Notes under the pieces: model-generated
Database searches by the model: none
Told to the model about the DNA's origin: nothing
Seen by the model: only the letters and a program-made list of their open reading frames with translations
Made by a program: the position numbers and the translations under genes
Part shown: positions 21,030 through 32,598 of the stretch, one piece after another
Layout: every line of letters starts with the position of its first letter
Numbering within the stretch: position 1 is the stretch's first letter
From: Byssochlamys sp. IMV 00236
Taxonomy: Eukaryota; Ascomycota; Eurotiomycetes; Eurotiales; Thermoascaceae
DNA length: 38,018 nucleotides
Assembly: GCA_001931875.2 (NCBI GenBank)
Contig: MSJH02000438.1
Location: 1 to 38,018, forward strand
Direction: 5' to 3'

Positions 21030-21775
21030 TTAATAAACGGGGATGTGTGAAGAAGATGATCACTTGTGAAAAAAAAAAGAAAGCAAATGGTTTATATATC
21101 AAAACGTTCCTGGACTTTTGAACTTGTCCATAATTTCAAAGAATTTTTACAGCGGAAAATTTATGTCAAATGTGTCTGACAGATGTATATTTTGCATGGA
21201 CCCACTGCTTCTTGTAGTGCAATTGGATATGATTGTATTCATAAGCACGCTTTTATGAAATGATCAACTCTATATCAAACTGATACAGTGTAGAAGAACT
21301 CTGTTAAAATGATACATCATTTTGAAATGCTTGTTTTGGAATGCTTACCTTGATGAATATTCTTGTCATCAAAGTATCATAGCTTCAAAAGGAACACTTT
21401 GAATCTTGAAACGGAGTATTGTCATAGTATATAGTCGTCAGCTGCCTAGGTTCGTTTTCATTATAAACAAGTGTATAGAAAAGATACACATTCAAGACAC
21501 ACATGTCAAAAAGGATTCTTTCAGCAAAGATTATCTTTTTGTAAATTGTTAAGTGCCTTTTTTCAGCATCTTCACATGCAAATCAAAGCACATACGCTAC
21601 AACTAAGGATCATTCTTCTTTCAGCGATAATGTTACTGCTTTTCCCCTGCGTATATACTGAAAGTTATAGGCACTCAACCATTTCTTACAGTTTATATTG
21701 TTAAATAATATACAATGTTGGTTTTGAAAACATATAGTTTATTAATACTGAATTCTAGAGCAAACAGCATACGCT
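21030..21775. other. Intergenic, nothing recognised
   Basis: About 750 bp: promoter of the membrane protein on the left and 3' flank of the transporter on the right. The plus-strand frame at 21471-21704 has no support. Confidence 0.5.
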
Positions 21776-23389
21776 CTATTTGTACAGACCTCCCCGAGGC
21801 CCATCATTGCTTGCTAATCTGCTGCTTGTGTGCAATGCTTGTGTTGGGCTTGCTTCATTTTCATTTGATTGCTGATCATTTGCCTGTCTAAAGTGCCAGT
21901 CATTCTTTAGTGTGGCCATGTTTACTACAAAGAAGCCAGCTATAACAAGGATGGCTCCAAGTGCATATTCTAGTCCAGGAACAACATGCGTAAAGACAGC
22001 ATCACCTGCTACAGCTAAAGGTATCTAAAGTGTAGATTTTTAAATTAAAAAAGTTCAAATATCATATGTATACTTACTGTTAGCGACACGCCCAAGGTAA
22101 CAACCAAAGGAGAGGTCATAAGCATTGCCAGTAGCCATAAATAGTCTGACCTAGAGTCATATGAATGTTAGCTTCTGAATGCCTTGCGATAATAGACAGT
22201 TTTGAAGTTACATAAAAGTTCCTACAAACGCATTCAAGAAAATCATGATCCAAATTGATGTTGAAAAGGGTAATTCAAACTTTTCTAGTTCAAAATAGTT
22301 TAAAATGAAGAAAAATGGCCAGAGTAAGAGTAAGTTGAATATCCCAACAAATCCAAAAAATAAAGGCATATTGATCCGAGATTCATCGCCAATCTTTAGT
22401 TTCAACAAGGTAGTATAACCCCCATAAAATATGGCACCACTTAAGGCCAATAAATCACCTATCAAATGTGCACTTGGAGACATTGGAGTATCCTCTAATC
22501 CTGACTGATCTGAGTATGTAACAATGATGACACCAATAAAGCTATATATATATATATCAAATATGAGTGTAAGTTTACGACATATACAAAGTATATTCTT
22601 TTTCTAACCTTGTGCAAACAGCAAGCATCTTGATCAAACTGAACGGCTCTACACCGACTAATGCTCCTATAGCCAATGTACACAAGCCTATGAAACGAGG
22701 TATTTTTTTTTATTTGACCTCTCCCCCTTCTTTTTGTGTCCTTTATTCTACCTGACATGGAGGATAAAATCGTGCTACTGGTCACGCTGGTATAAGCCAA
22801 GCTAGCATTTGTTGTATAGTTTGCCATAAACCATAAAAGACAAAATGTTAGGGCTAATCTGATGGTTTCTGCTGTACTAAGTTTGGAAGGCTCATTTTCT
22901 ATTTCGTACATAGTATCAGGAGCATCGTTGTCCAACTAAAAAGTAAGACTTAGTTTTCTCTTTGCTTTTTTCCTTTAGCAAAAACGGTCTGCTTATTTTT
23001 ACATCCTCATTACCAAGCAGTCTGATTTCAGTCTCTGCTGTTGCTGTGCTAAAGGAAGAGAATATCAGATATTGGTGCCATTCTATATTACCATTTTACT
23101 GTTGCGCAAATGATGATGCTTTTGAATTGCTGTTTCTTAAACTGAATAAATAAGGCAAGAGATATAAAGAGAAAGTTGCTGTATTAATATATGTAATCAT
23201 GAACGGTTTGTTGTATTTGAGATTTGCAAACATGTTCTTTATGCAATTAGATTAATATACAGACTAGCACATGCAATGGATTCTTACATTCATAACAAAC
23301 GAAGAAGACACCCAAATGAGTATGACAGCTGATAATGCCAAGGTTCCAACCTTGTACCTGTGTCTTTTTTGATCTCGATCCTCGGGCAT
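21776..23389 (-). CDS. DMT-superfamily transporter, SLC35F5-like (EamA)
   Basis: Predicted multi-pass transporter, probably of an internal membrane; 399 residues. Minus-strand exons: 23389-23288, 23236-23100, 23048-23003, 22935-22752, 22687-22609, 22541-22212, 22150-22078 and 22024-21776. All eight exons join in phase. Diagnostic stretches: LIWVSSSFVMN joined to NMFANLKYNKPFMITYINTA, then ANYTTNASLAYTSVTSSTIL, GVIIVTYSD, LLALSGAIFYGGYTTLLK and YLWLLAMLMTSPLVVTLGVS. These match the SLC35F5/YML018C branch of the drug/metabolite transporter family. About ten helices, with hydrophilic ends. Substrate is unknown. It shares a 350-bp divergent promoter with SEC11. The start is the first in-frame ATG after a stop. 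Confidence 0.9.
22542..22560. repeat. TA microsatellite in transporter intron
   Basis: Short TATATATATA run at the acceptor end of the intron 22542-22608 (transcript sense). Confidence 0.6.
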
Positions 23390-23737
23390 TATTGTTGAAT
23401 ATCCGTAAGTTGGATCTATGGTGTATCTCGTTGTTACAGCTTTGACTTAAAAAGAAATGACTGCGGCCATTGTTTTCTCTTTCAGGCACAGAGAAATTTA
23501 ATGCTGTAACAACAGCGATACGACGTAATATTGAGCATACGATGTTGTGTTTAGCATAGTAAACTAACGTAACAATCAAAGGTCATTGTCTCCTCTCATC
23601 TCAAGCATATATTCTTAATAAACCAACAAAACTAAATAGACTTGGTGTGTGTATATATCCAATAAGATAAAATAACGTGTCAATTTCAATAAGCTTTATA
23701 TATGGCTCCTTATTCGTGTATTGCCTTTTCTTTACAG
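23390..23737. promoter_or_regulatory. Divergent promoter between transporter and SEC11
   Basis: 348 bp between two start codons on opposite strands. It contains a TTTATATATGG segment near 23696-23706 and a TTTCTTTACAG directly before the SEC11 ATG, which could also be an acceptor of a leader intron. An open minus-strand frame extends across part of it, but without ATG support. Confidence 0.5.
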
Positions 23738-24496
23738 ATGGTGGTCAAGATGAGCCATAGACAGGTTGTTTCAAATGATGAATGAAGTGTTTACTAAACA
23801 TGTCTATGCTCTGTAGCTTTTATTGAAGTGTTTGAATTTATTGACTGTTGTCACGACAACATTTATGATCTGGAAAGGTTTATGTCTAATTACAAAGACG
23901 GAGAGTCCTATTGTTGCTGTTTTGAGGTATTATTGATAAAGACGTATAATAGAATTGCTGCTAATTATACACACACACATATATATATACAAGCGAGAGT
24001 ATGGAACCTGCTTTTAAGCGTGGGGATTTGTTGTTCCTCACATTACAAGACAATGATCCTATAATGGTTAACAACATTTGTGTCTTTAAACTACCAGGAC
24101 GAGATATTCCGATAGTACACAGAGTGATAAAAGTGCATCAAGAGTAGTACAAAAGATGATGTTACTACATAATATTCATATTCCATGTGTAGTGAAAGTG
24201 GAAAAGAATTCATTTTAACCAAGGGTGATAATAACAAAGCGGATGACCGTATCTTATATTCCAAAGGCCAGATGTGGATACACAAAGAGCACGTCATAGG
24301 CAAGGTGAAAAAGTAAAAAAAAAAAACAAAAAAAAACAAAAAAGAGAACGAAATGCTGTATATAAGATATTGATTTATCAACTATAGAATTGTACCTTAT
24401 ATTGGTATGGCAACCATAATAATGTCTAATGCTTGGTTAAAGTGTACAGTTATTGGTACATTTGCTCTTCTTTTTTTCATCTTTAATAAAGAATAG
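23738..24496 (+). CDS. SEC11: Signal peptidase complex catalytic subunit SEC11
   Basis: Cleaves signal peptides at the ER lumen face. 171 residues in five small exons: 23738-23764, 23817-23926, 23994-24143, 24193-24312 and 24388-24496; phases agree throughout. It is invisible as a long ORF because of introns. N-terminal anchor [20 protein letters not shown], then [20 protein letters not shown], with the catalytic Ser before MEP (residue 48), IPIVHRVIK with the catalytic His, and [11 protein letters not shown] with the Asp residues; then [13 protein letters not shown] and a hydrophobic end. The usual SGSMEP motif is SESMEP here. The first exon (MVVKMSHRQ) is the least certain; its donor is a weak GTTGTT. 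Confidence 0.92.
23970..23990. repeat. AC/AT dinucleotide run in SEC11 intron
   Basis: ACACACACAT followed by ATATATATAC inside the second SEC11 intron (23927-23993). Confidence 0.7.
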
Positions 24497-24630
24497 CCTT
24501 TTTTTACTATCTTATTGTCATTCAATACAAACTATCTTGGATGTGGCAGAGAGAACACAAGCAGTTCTTTACACAAAACCAAATTTATTTATACAAGCAA
24601 CCAAAAATTATACATATGCATGACCTGTGT

Positions 24631-26442
24631 CTACTCTTGACTTAATCCAACCAGCTCTTTACCCATCTTTTTATCCAAACGACAGATAGGATAGTCTTTA
24701 ATCATTGCAATGTTGACCTTGTGACCAAGCAAATCACGAATGTTAGAGATACCATACTTAACCATCGTGGGACGTTCAAGACCAAGACCCCAAGCGATAA
24801 CACGTACATCGGGAGGTAAACCTAAGGGAAGCAACATTTCAGGACGGAACATACCCGAGTTACCGATTTCTACCCAAGTCTTTAATCCTTCGTGATAAGA
24901 AAAGATTTCCATAGAAGGTTCGGTATAAGGATTGTAAGTGGGCTTGAAACGAATCTTGTCCATGCCCATCTTTTTGAAAAAGACATCCATAAAACCAATC
25001 AAATCACCCAAAGTCAAGTTCTTATCAGCAATGACACCTTCAATCTGATGGAATTCAGCCAAGTGAGTAGCATCAACTGATTCATTACGGAACACACGAT
25101 CAATAGAAAAGTATTTGGCAGGACGGAATTCGCCTGTGCGTTTGGTTTCTTCTGAGAGTTTGTGAAGCATATATGAACTGACAGCAGTTGTGTGTGTACG
25201 CAAGATAAGTTTTTGTGCTTCTTCCTCTTTCCATGTGTAATTGTAGCCGATCGAGCCTGTATCACCACCGTGTTCGTGAGTCTCCTTGATCTTTTCCATC
25301 AAATCATAAGGATAGCGGTCTGAGGTGGCAGGATCTACAAAAGAATAAATATCGCATCTTTTAGAAAAAAGGCACAATACGTACCCTTTAAGAAAAAGGT
25401 ATCATGGGCATCTCTTGCAGGGTGCTGTTGAGGTTGGAAAAGAGCGTCAAAATTCCAGAAACTGGATTCAGCAAAGCAGTTGGTGGGCATCTCCTGGAAT
25501 CCCATTTCAAAGAAAATTTCACGGAATTCTTGACGTACTTTCATCAAAGGATGAAGATGACCACCTGCGGGAGGTACACCTGCTGCATCAAAATTGTACT
25601 TTTTGAAGGTCGCGTTCTTCCATTCACCACTAGAAAAAATAATGAGTCATTCAAATCTAAAGTCCGAGAATGAACCTTACGACTGAAGCATTTCAACGGT
25701 GATGTCTGTTGCCTCCTTCTTGATTTCTAAAGAGAATTCAGGGCCTTTTGATACACTGTATGTGGTCAGCTTTCTAAAAAGGAACAAAGTGGATCAGTTG
25801 GTGCAAGCAAACTTTGTGTCATCCTTTACTGTTTATCAATCAATGTTCTCTTCTTCAACTCTGCAAGAGCTTTATCATTGCCCAAAGTTCCAGTAGATTG
25901 AATTTCTTGTAATTCTTTTTGAGTCTGATCAACAATGCTGTCAACAGCACGAACCAAGTTGTTTCCTTTCTTAGTAATCCATTTATTTTTGAAAGCTTTG
26001 CCCTGTCCGGCCTTTGCTGCGGGCCCAAACTTGGCCTAAAACAAAAGGATTAAACAATGGAGAAAGCAAGTTGTTTGTTATTACCTGAAGTTCAGCAATG
26101 GGAAGACCTTCTTCTCCGGGAGGAATTGCCTCAAAAACGCGGGCTTCATGACTTCCTTCTTTAGCAAGTTGTTGTCCTTCCTCGGTTAAGGACCAAACGA
26201 TACGTTCAATAGGTGCAAAGTCAACCATCTACATGACAAATACAAGAAGGTCAATGGATAAAAGAATAAACAATTCGGATAAAAAAAAAGCGTACGTTTT
26301 TGGATTTTAAACTGCTGAGGGCGCCTAACAGTACAAGCTGGTCAACGGGACTACCATTGAAAGACAAGTCCTTTGAATCTTGAATGGTGGTTTGCTGGTC
26401 AAGAGTGTTTAACACTAAGGTCTGCAATTCTTCGGTAGACAT
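24631..26442 (-). CDS. FRS2: Phenylalanyl-tRNA synthetase alpha subunit, cytosolic
   Basis: Catalytic subunit of the alpha2-beta2 enzyme that charges tRNA-Phe. 512 residues, matching eukaryotic cytosolic alpha subunits. Minus-strand exons: 26442-26296, 26228-26085, 26035-25830, 25773-25681, 25629-25385 and 25334-24631, in phase. The N-terminal winged-helix region ([20 protein letters not shown]) recognises tRNA. The class II core shows [37 protein letters not shown], motif 2 ([20 protein letters not shown]) and motif 3 ([16 protein letters not shown]). The C-terminus is [10 protein letters not shown] plus a short tail. It converges on SEC11, with 134 bp between stop codons, and diverges from the App1-like gene across about 400 bp. 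Confidence 0.97.
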
Positions 26443-26841
26443 GGTGCAGTTTATATAAAAGAAAGTCGGCCACTTAAAAAAATGGTTGCCTTCTTTTTCT
26501 TCAGCCACCCAAAAAAAAAGTTGTCAAGGTAACAGGGACATTGTCAAGGAGATTAAATCCCAGCATATGCAGCTAAAATGAGCTATTGATCTTATTGTAC
26601 ACAGAGCTCAAGGGAATAGGGAATGAATAGGAAAAATACAGGGGACTGAAAAGAAACAAAGTCGTAAAAGGCAAGTCATAAATGTAACAGTTATTGTTGT
26701 TATCATATAAAAGAAACACAAATAACCCGGTTGAAACACGCTTTTTTTTTCTTTTTTCTTTTCTTTTCTTTGATATCAGTCAACACATGATATAGGCACA
26801 CATCTATTATAACACTGTGTATATATTTATATTTATTTTAA
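26443..26841. promoter_or_regulatory. Divergent promoter between FRS2 and the App1-like gene
   Basis: About 400 bp between opposite start codons. It holds a pyrimidine-rich CTTTTTTTTTCTTTTTTCTT tract (26741-26760) and a TATATATTTATATTTAT run just before the App1 start. No gene is seen. Confidence 0.5.
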
Positions 26842-28600
26842 ATGATGAGAGAATATTCCATTGATTATATAACATCAAAAGCAACAAGAGAATGTATATT
26901 ATTTCCTACTTATGCAAAAAGAAATCCAAAAAGTATAGTAAATCGCTGTTTTTAGACAACCATAACTAAAGCAAAACTTAGATAAAGACGAATGGATAGT
27001 AAAGGCAAAAGGTTGGGCTCTATCACATAACTGTTCCTACGCTAAACAAAAAGTGATGATGGGTAAATAAAAGTCATGTATAGTTGACATATATTCATAT
27101 ATGTATATAATATAATAGGTATTACAAAGAGTGTAGCCGGGAAAATTACTGCCGATCAATTATCTTTACAAGCCTTTGAACAAAGATTCAAGTACTTTTT
27201 GGCAACAAATCAACGACATAAAAAGTTTATTATTCAAGCCATTGGAATCATATCAAACTTACATGATGAAGAACGATTGATATTTGATCAAAACTATCTA
27301 ACACCTTCCCTTATTCATCCAACCAGCAAACAAGATGATGATATTATGTCACGGCCGAGTAATCCGATATCATCTATTCTAGATCAATTAGAAGAAAGGA
27401 AAAACATGGATATTTTCAATGATCATCAAAGTATCCAGCTAAAAACAACTAGTTCTGGCTTTTTCTTGGGCGAGTTTTCTTTATCCCATGCACACATTCT
27501 AAATTGGGCTCAAGCTTATAATCAATGTGACGCAAGGTTAATTCGTATCCAATCTATGTCAATAGATAGTAAAAAGAAGTGCACTACAACACACGGAGTA
27601 GCCAACTTGGTTGAACCATTAGGCATTTCTATCATTTCTGATATCGATGACACCATAAAGGATACCAAGATATTGGCCGGTGCACGTACAGTTCTATCAA
27701 AAACATTCTTTGAACCTCCTCAAGGTGTGCATGGTATGGCTGATGCCTACATGTCCTGGGTAAATACCTGTTTCATTACTCAATGCATTTTACTCATCCT
27801 TATTCTAGTATACTCAAGGAGCTTCTTTTCATTATGTATCCAATAGTCCCTTTCAGCTAATTCCTATGCTTTATCAATTCATTCGTGATTCTCACTTTCC
27901 TCCTGGTTCAATGCATCTTCGTGATGAAGCTAGCCTTTTATCACGACTGGTTGAAATTCCCGGACAGGCTAAACGTGAGGCCATTCTGGAGATCATCCAT
28001 GACTTTCCTCAACGACAGTTTGTGCTTGTTGGCGATTCGGGTGAAATTGATCTTGAAATATATACAAGGATTGCTGTAGAATTTCCAAATCGTATATTAA
28101 AGATATTTATTCGTGATGTGACAACGCCTTTGGCACAAGAGAAAAAGAAAAAACAGCAAAGACCAAGTCAGCTATCGTCTATCTTTTATTCAAAACGATC
28201 ATCACAGTCTTTTTTTTCTTCTTCAAATAGAGCGATGACAGATGATGTCTTGTTTGTAAGACAGCATCGTTCGACACCTGCCACTATAAACACCAGGGGT
28301 AGCAACAGTCCAGCAAAGGCCAGACCGTTTGGTATGAGGAGAGCAATGACTGATGCATTTGCTCATTATACGATGGAACCTCATTTGACTGGTCATAAAA
28401 GTCAAAATGTTCAAGATGATGCATCAACAACAGAGGCATGTACACGTCTGTATGAGCGCATTGAAAAGGCACGACAACAAATACCAAACATAGATGTTAT
28501 ATTATTTCAAGATGCTAATGTACTACGAAACGATGAAGATATACAGAATGCTTTATGGGGCATATGGGATAATGCTAGACATAATCCTTCAAATCAATAA
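26842..28600 (+). CDS. APP1: App1-like phosphatidate phosphatase
   Basis: Predicted Mg2+-dependent enzyme making diacylglycerol from phosphatidate, linked in yeast to actin patches and endocytosis. 534 residues; exons 26842-26932, 26982-27062, 27119-27759 and 27809-28600. N-terminal FPTYAKRNPKNKDEWIVKAK joined to GWALSHN gives the App1 start. The HAD-type signature SDIDDTIKDT has its Asp pair at 232 and 234, followed by YTQGASFHYVSNSPFQL, FPPGSMHLRD and FVLVGDSGEIDLEIYTRIA. The C-terminal 170 residues are low complexity with KKKKQQ and Ser runs. In-frame pairs of ATG open the gene; the first is used. The stop lies 5 bp from that of the convergent methyltransferase gene. Confidence 0.93.
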
Positions 28601-28605
28601 ACTTG

Positions 28606-30116
28606 TTACTTTTTTTTGGCTTTAAGCTTCCTTTGTGGCCAAGGCAGTCCAAAGATTTGATAATGTCTATAGCATCGAACACATTTAGTGCTGTCTATAG
28701 ATCGACTATATGTGTCTGCATCTGGGCAGCAGTTAATGGATGGGTATACTTGAGGGATGAAATTACTGGGTGAATTGAGGTTTATGCTATTGTCTACACT
28801 TTTGTTTTCTTCTGGATATGTACAGGGTGATGTATCATTTTGGTTACAGATATTACAAATTGACATGATCTTTTTGATAGTTGCATACATTACTGTCTCC
28901 TGACTTGCAGTTGATTCAGCACTATCGGATTCTCCTTGTGATAGATCAGGCGTTGCTATTCTTTTTTGTTTCTTGACTTTCTTTGGAACATAATAATCTA
29001 TATCAATGAATGAGAGCTTGGTTTTTTCAAGATAAATCCAAAATTTACCAGAATGGCTCACTTCTTTACGTTTTCTTGAACTTCTACGTAATCCCGTTGT
29101 CTCTTGACTTGATTCTACAGACTGTTTCTTTGAATAATAGCCTTTTTCATTTCTGTGTATAAAAAGAAAAACCTATTACTTCTTTTTTCCTTCTTTTTTT
29201 CTCTTTTCTTACTTACTTTTCACAGGTTGCACATCGACATTCAGAATTATTGATACCAAAGTAATGATCGCCATATTTTACTGTTAATTCTTCTCCTGGC
29301 TTAATCGCTCTTACAGCTCTAAACGTCACTTCATTTCCATGTTTAACAAAGGCACAATTAGGGTTACAATCATGCTATTTTTTTTTAAAAATCTGTTAGC
29401 CTTTTTTTTCTTATAATCAAACAAAAAGACTTACATTCATAAAGCGGGCAGGTCCAAGAAATAGAAAAGCGTGCTTATATCGCTGTGAGAGCATGACACT
29501 AAAGTCCTTTCCCTCTGATCTCAACAGCTGATCTGCTTCACTTGTTAGACAACATACAGAACCAGTACAGTTCTTTATATATTCACCAGCTTGCCAATGC
29601 TTATTAGCAATGATGCATGCCTCCATTTGTCCTGTATAACGCTTGGTAGAAGAGACTTCAAAACCAGCACCTGGTACAAACCTATATAAGAAAAAAAGAG
29701 TTAGCTATATAGGAACGATGTATAACTACACATTAACTTACATTGACACGTATTTTTTCAAGTGTCTTGCAAACTTGCCCTTTTCTTTTTGTTCTTTCTC
29801 TTGTAAAAAGTTATTAAAATAAGGCAATCTAACAAGCACATCAACACATGAGCGCGTGTGTATAAATGAGTATAGTCTATTATAACTTTTTTATATATAT
29901 GAGTGTGTACCTTAAAAACGCTTCAACAGCACCAGATACGTTTGTTCGTCCATAAACAAGATATTCACGCAAGATAGATATACCAGATTTTCTATCTGTG
30001 TCTGGCATATTATAGTTTACGTTGACCCTTGTCGTTGAAAACCATAGAAATAACTTGTCCAAGAAAAAGTTGGCAATAAGATCATCATAGATCGCGAAAT
30101 GAAGATAGTTCATCAT
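28606..30116 (-). CDS. SET9: SET-domain histone H4-K20 methyltransferase (Set9/SUV420-like)
   Basis: Predicted nuclear lysine methyltransferase of histone H4 K20. 414 residues; minus-strand exons 30116-29911, 29828-29742, 29681-29435, 29374-29217 and 29152-28606. The N-terminal helical region typical of the SUV420 family (AIYDDLIANFFLDKLFLWFS) precedes the SET core: GQMEACIIANKHWQAGEYI, DFSVMLSQRYKHAFLFLGPA, NHDCNPNCAF across an exon junction, GEELTVKYGDHYFG, and a zinc-binding ECRCATCE. The C-terminal 180 residues are basic, then Ser-rich, with a second set of Cys residues (CNICNQ, CVRCYRHYQIFGLPWPQ) that could bind zinc. The start is the first of two adjacent in-frame ATGs. Confidence 0.92.
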
Positions 30117-30351
30117 CTTTATCAAATGTTGTTATTCTTCTCTCTTTCTTCTTTTATAGACGATAAATAAACAAACAAAAAAAAGTTATGTTGTGTATGT
30201 GTAAGTGTGTGTGTAGATAGGGGAAGAAAGGAGGAAGTCAAATTGTGGTATCGTAAAATAAAATACATATATATATAACGCACAAATGTTATGATCCTTT
30301 TCTCCAATAAATTTATTTGTTGAACTGTTATAACATATATATAAAGAGGTA

Positions 30352-31919
30352 TCATCGTTTATTAGTAGTATCGTTTCTTCTTGATTGATCTTCATTCAGG
30401 TACTCATTTAGGATATGCTCATCAAATCCATAGTGTACTCCATCACTTTTCATCCTTGGCTTTAAATGTACTGGTGCTATAGATTTATACTTTTTAGATA
30501 TCCATTTTATACCTAAACGGTATCCTTACCAAACCACAACCATAGATTGTTTCCCATGATCTCTATCCAATTGCTCTTCCAGCCTTGATTAAACACATTT
30601 TTACCACTCTCTGTAAACCCTTGAATCAGCTTACCGTTTGTTTTTCCTGACTTTTGGTCTTTGCTCCAGCTTTGAAACTGAGAATTTTCAATGGTTGTGC
30701 GATTGATTAAGACAAGCCAAAGATGAGACAAGGTGAAAGTACCGACGGCTACTGTAAAGATACCAGCTCTAGTGAAGGAAATGAATTATGTCATCATTAA
30801 CAATATATCAAACATACTTACATTATCAAGACAGCCAATGCTATACTATCAAAGGTAGACTAAATAGATACATTTTCATATAAAGTTTGTCAGCTTTGTA
30901 GATGATTACTTACCATCCCATGAAATTGTATAAATGCCACTAAGCTGGTAACAAATGTCCAAGTAGCAAGCAAAGTGACATAAATTAAGAACTGAATATA
31001 AAATCGATGATTGCCTATGCCAACACATCCATTCACCCTATCATATATTTTTTTAAGTCTTGCCGTTTTACACATACAACACGATGTGCAACTTACCATG
31101 GACAATGGCTAGAACGGGAATGATAGATTAGAAAGAGAGAACAAAAGAAAGTCCATATACGAACTTACTGGTCCATTCTTAAAACGCATGCATTACAGAC
31201 ACGACAATGATGTGCTCGATCTGGTTTCCATAGCTGGCAGCTCTCACACCATCTTGGATATCCAAGGACAGAATAAGGTAAATCCTGAGATCGTTTTGGT
31301 TCCTCTGGTGATATACTCTGAGATGTTGCAGTCTTGCTACTGCTATTATTACTAGACCCACTTGTTTTGATATCCTAACAAGCAACCACTTAATGATAAT
31401 AAAAAAAAAGTAAAATAGTGTGTACCTCTGCATATCCAGGAGGTTGTGACACTGCCCTTCCATAAGTGATTATAAACAATAAAAATAGCACATTGAATAG
31501 GACAATGTAGATGACGGCCTGACTCATGCGTTGCAACTTCCGTAATAAGACCACTGCATACATATTAGTACAATAATCAAGCAAAAACAGGAAAAATACA
31601 CTTTACATACAATTCTATCTAAATAACCATAATACACGAACGTAACCAAGCTACTTACGACTATCACCGGTAACCAGCTCCAATCTCTATGCTGCCCAGG
31701 CTTTTTGTCCTTGGGTAATGGCATTGGATAATCTGTTATAGCAGAAAAGAAGAAAATAAATGGCCAACATTTAGAGTAGAGTGGTGAATCAGTGTGACAG
31801 CAGCAGCAGACTTTAGAATCATCCTGATCATGGTGATCTCTATTTGATCTAGAACATAGTCTAAATGGATGCCTTCCCACTCGAAGGAATCGATCCGATA
31901 ACCTCTCTAGTTTGGACAT
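30352..31919 (-). CDS. DHHC palmitoyltransferase (PFA/ZDHHC family)
   Basis: Membrane enzyme that S-palmitoylates proteins. 394 residues; minus-strand exons 31919-31607, 31553-31426, 31374-31169, 31108-31097, 31037-30914, 30859-30822, 30768-30530 and 30476-30352. Four helices: LPVIVVSSLVTFVYYGYL, VIYIVLFNVLFLLFIITYG, FYIQFLIYVTLLATWTFVTS and AGIFTVAVGTFTLSHLWLVL. The Cys-rich domain reads RWCESCQLWKPDRAHHCRVC, NACVLRMD and then HHCPW, with D215-H-H-C218. A 12-nt exon carries most of HHCPW. A VCCCC cluster near the N-terminus could itself be acylated. The last intron (30477-30529) removes an in-frame stop. The specific orthologue is not decided. Confidence 0.93.
31097..31108 (-). other. 12-nt microexon carrying the DHHC catalytic core
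   Basis: CCATTGTCCATG between CGTTCTAG and GTAAGT. It supplies the last base of His216, all of His217, Cys218 and Pro, and two bases of Trp. Both flanking phases fit only with this exon included. Confidence 0.88.
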
Positions 31920-32136
31920 TGTAAAGGGCCAGAGAAAAAGAGAAAAAGAGAGAAAAAAGGCAAGATTATATATATAATGGATGATATCATATAAAAGCGG
32001 CATTTTAACACACGTGCGATTATAAGCTGCTGTGGACAAGTTGCATTTTTTTTTTTTGTTTACTTATTGAGATGCTGGAGTGTGGGTTCTTTCGATACCG
32101 TAAATTGTATCATTGGATATAGTGAATGTATGATAT

Positions 32137-32511
32137 TTAGAAGGAAATGTTACTATTAAACAAGATCAATATGTATACCTTTCTTTTTCTTCTTCTTTTT
32201 TTACCAGTGATATGTTTAAGCTTGTCTTGTTGCATAGTTGGTGTTGTCTTGGCAAGCATGATTCCATTATTTACTAAATGATATGCTGATTTGGTAGCCT
32301 TGTCTGTGTCTAATCTTGAAGCCATTGTTGACTATAGTCATTATTATTTTTATTATAAAAAAAAAGATAAAAAGAATGTTATAGTTACCTGAATTACACT
32401 TCCATCCTTTAAAGAAGCCGAGAAAGAAGAAAGGTGATTAGGAACGTTGGATAATGCTTCAAACACAGGATCCGTCATCTCTACAAGTTTAAACGTAGGG
32501 AGGAGCTGCAT
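32137..32511 (-). CDS. Small protein of unknown function with basic C-terminus
   Basis: About 105 residues; minus-strand exons 32511-32389 and 32331-32137, phase 0. Translation: FEALSNVPNHLSSFSASLKD, then VIQSTMASRLDTDKATKSAY, HLVNNGIMLAKTTPTMQQDK and a strongly basic KKRRRKRK. The predicted content is helical and polar, without signal peptide or membrane segment. The final 13 residues after KRK may be intron read-through, since a GTATAC donor-like site follows, so the 3' end is uncertain. A second in-frame ATG at 32478 is a plausible alternative start. No family was recognised; a small subunit of a larger complex is conceivable but unproven. It lies 87 bp from the divergent PRPP synthetase start. 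Confidence 0.6.
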
Positions 32512-32598
32512 TTCTTAATGTCGCTTTTTCAAAATAAGGATCTAATCTGCGACTGTTTATTCCATCAAGAGAAAATTTGACGTTTCTTTCACTCTTTA

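Noticed and set aside
15202..26442. Secretory-pathway gene cluster (chitin deacetylase, WBP1, SEC11)
   Set aside because: The genes lie on different strands, are separated by unrelated genes and are each housekeeping; proximity looks coincidental.
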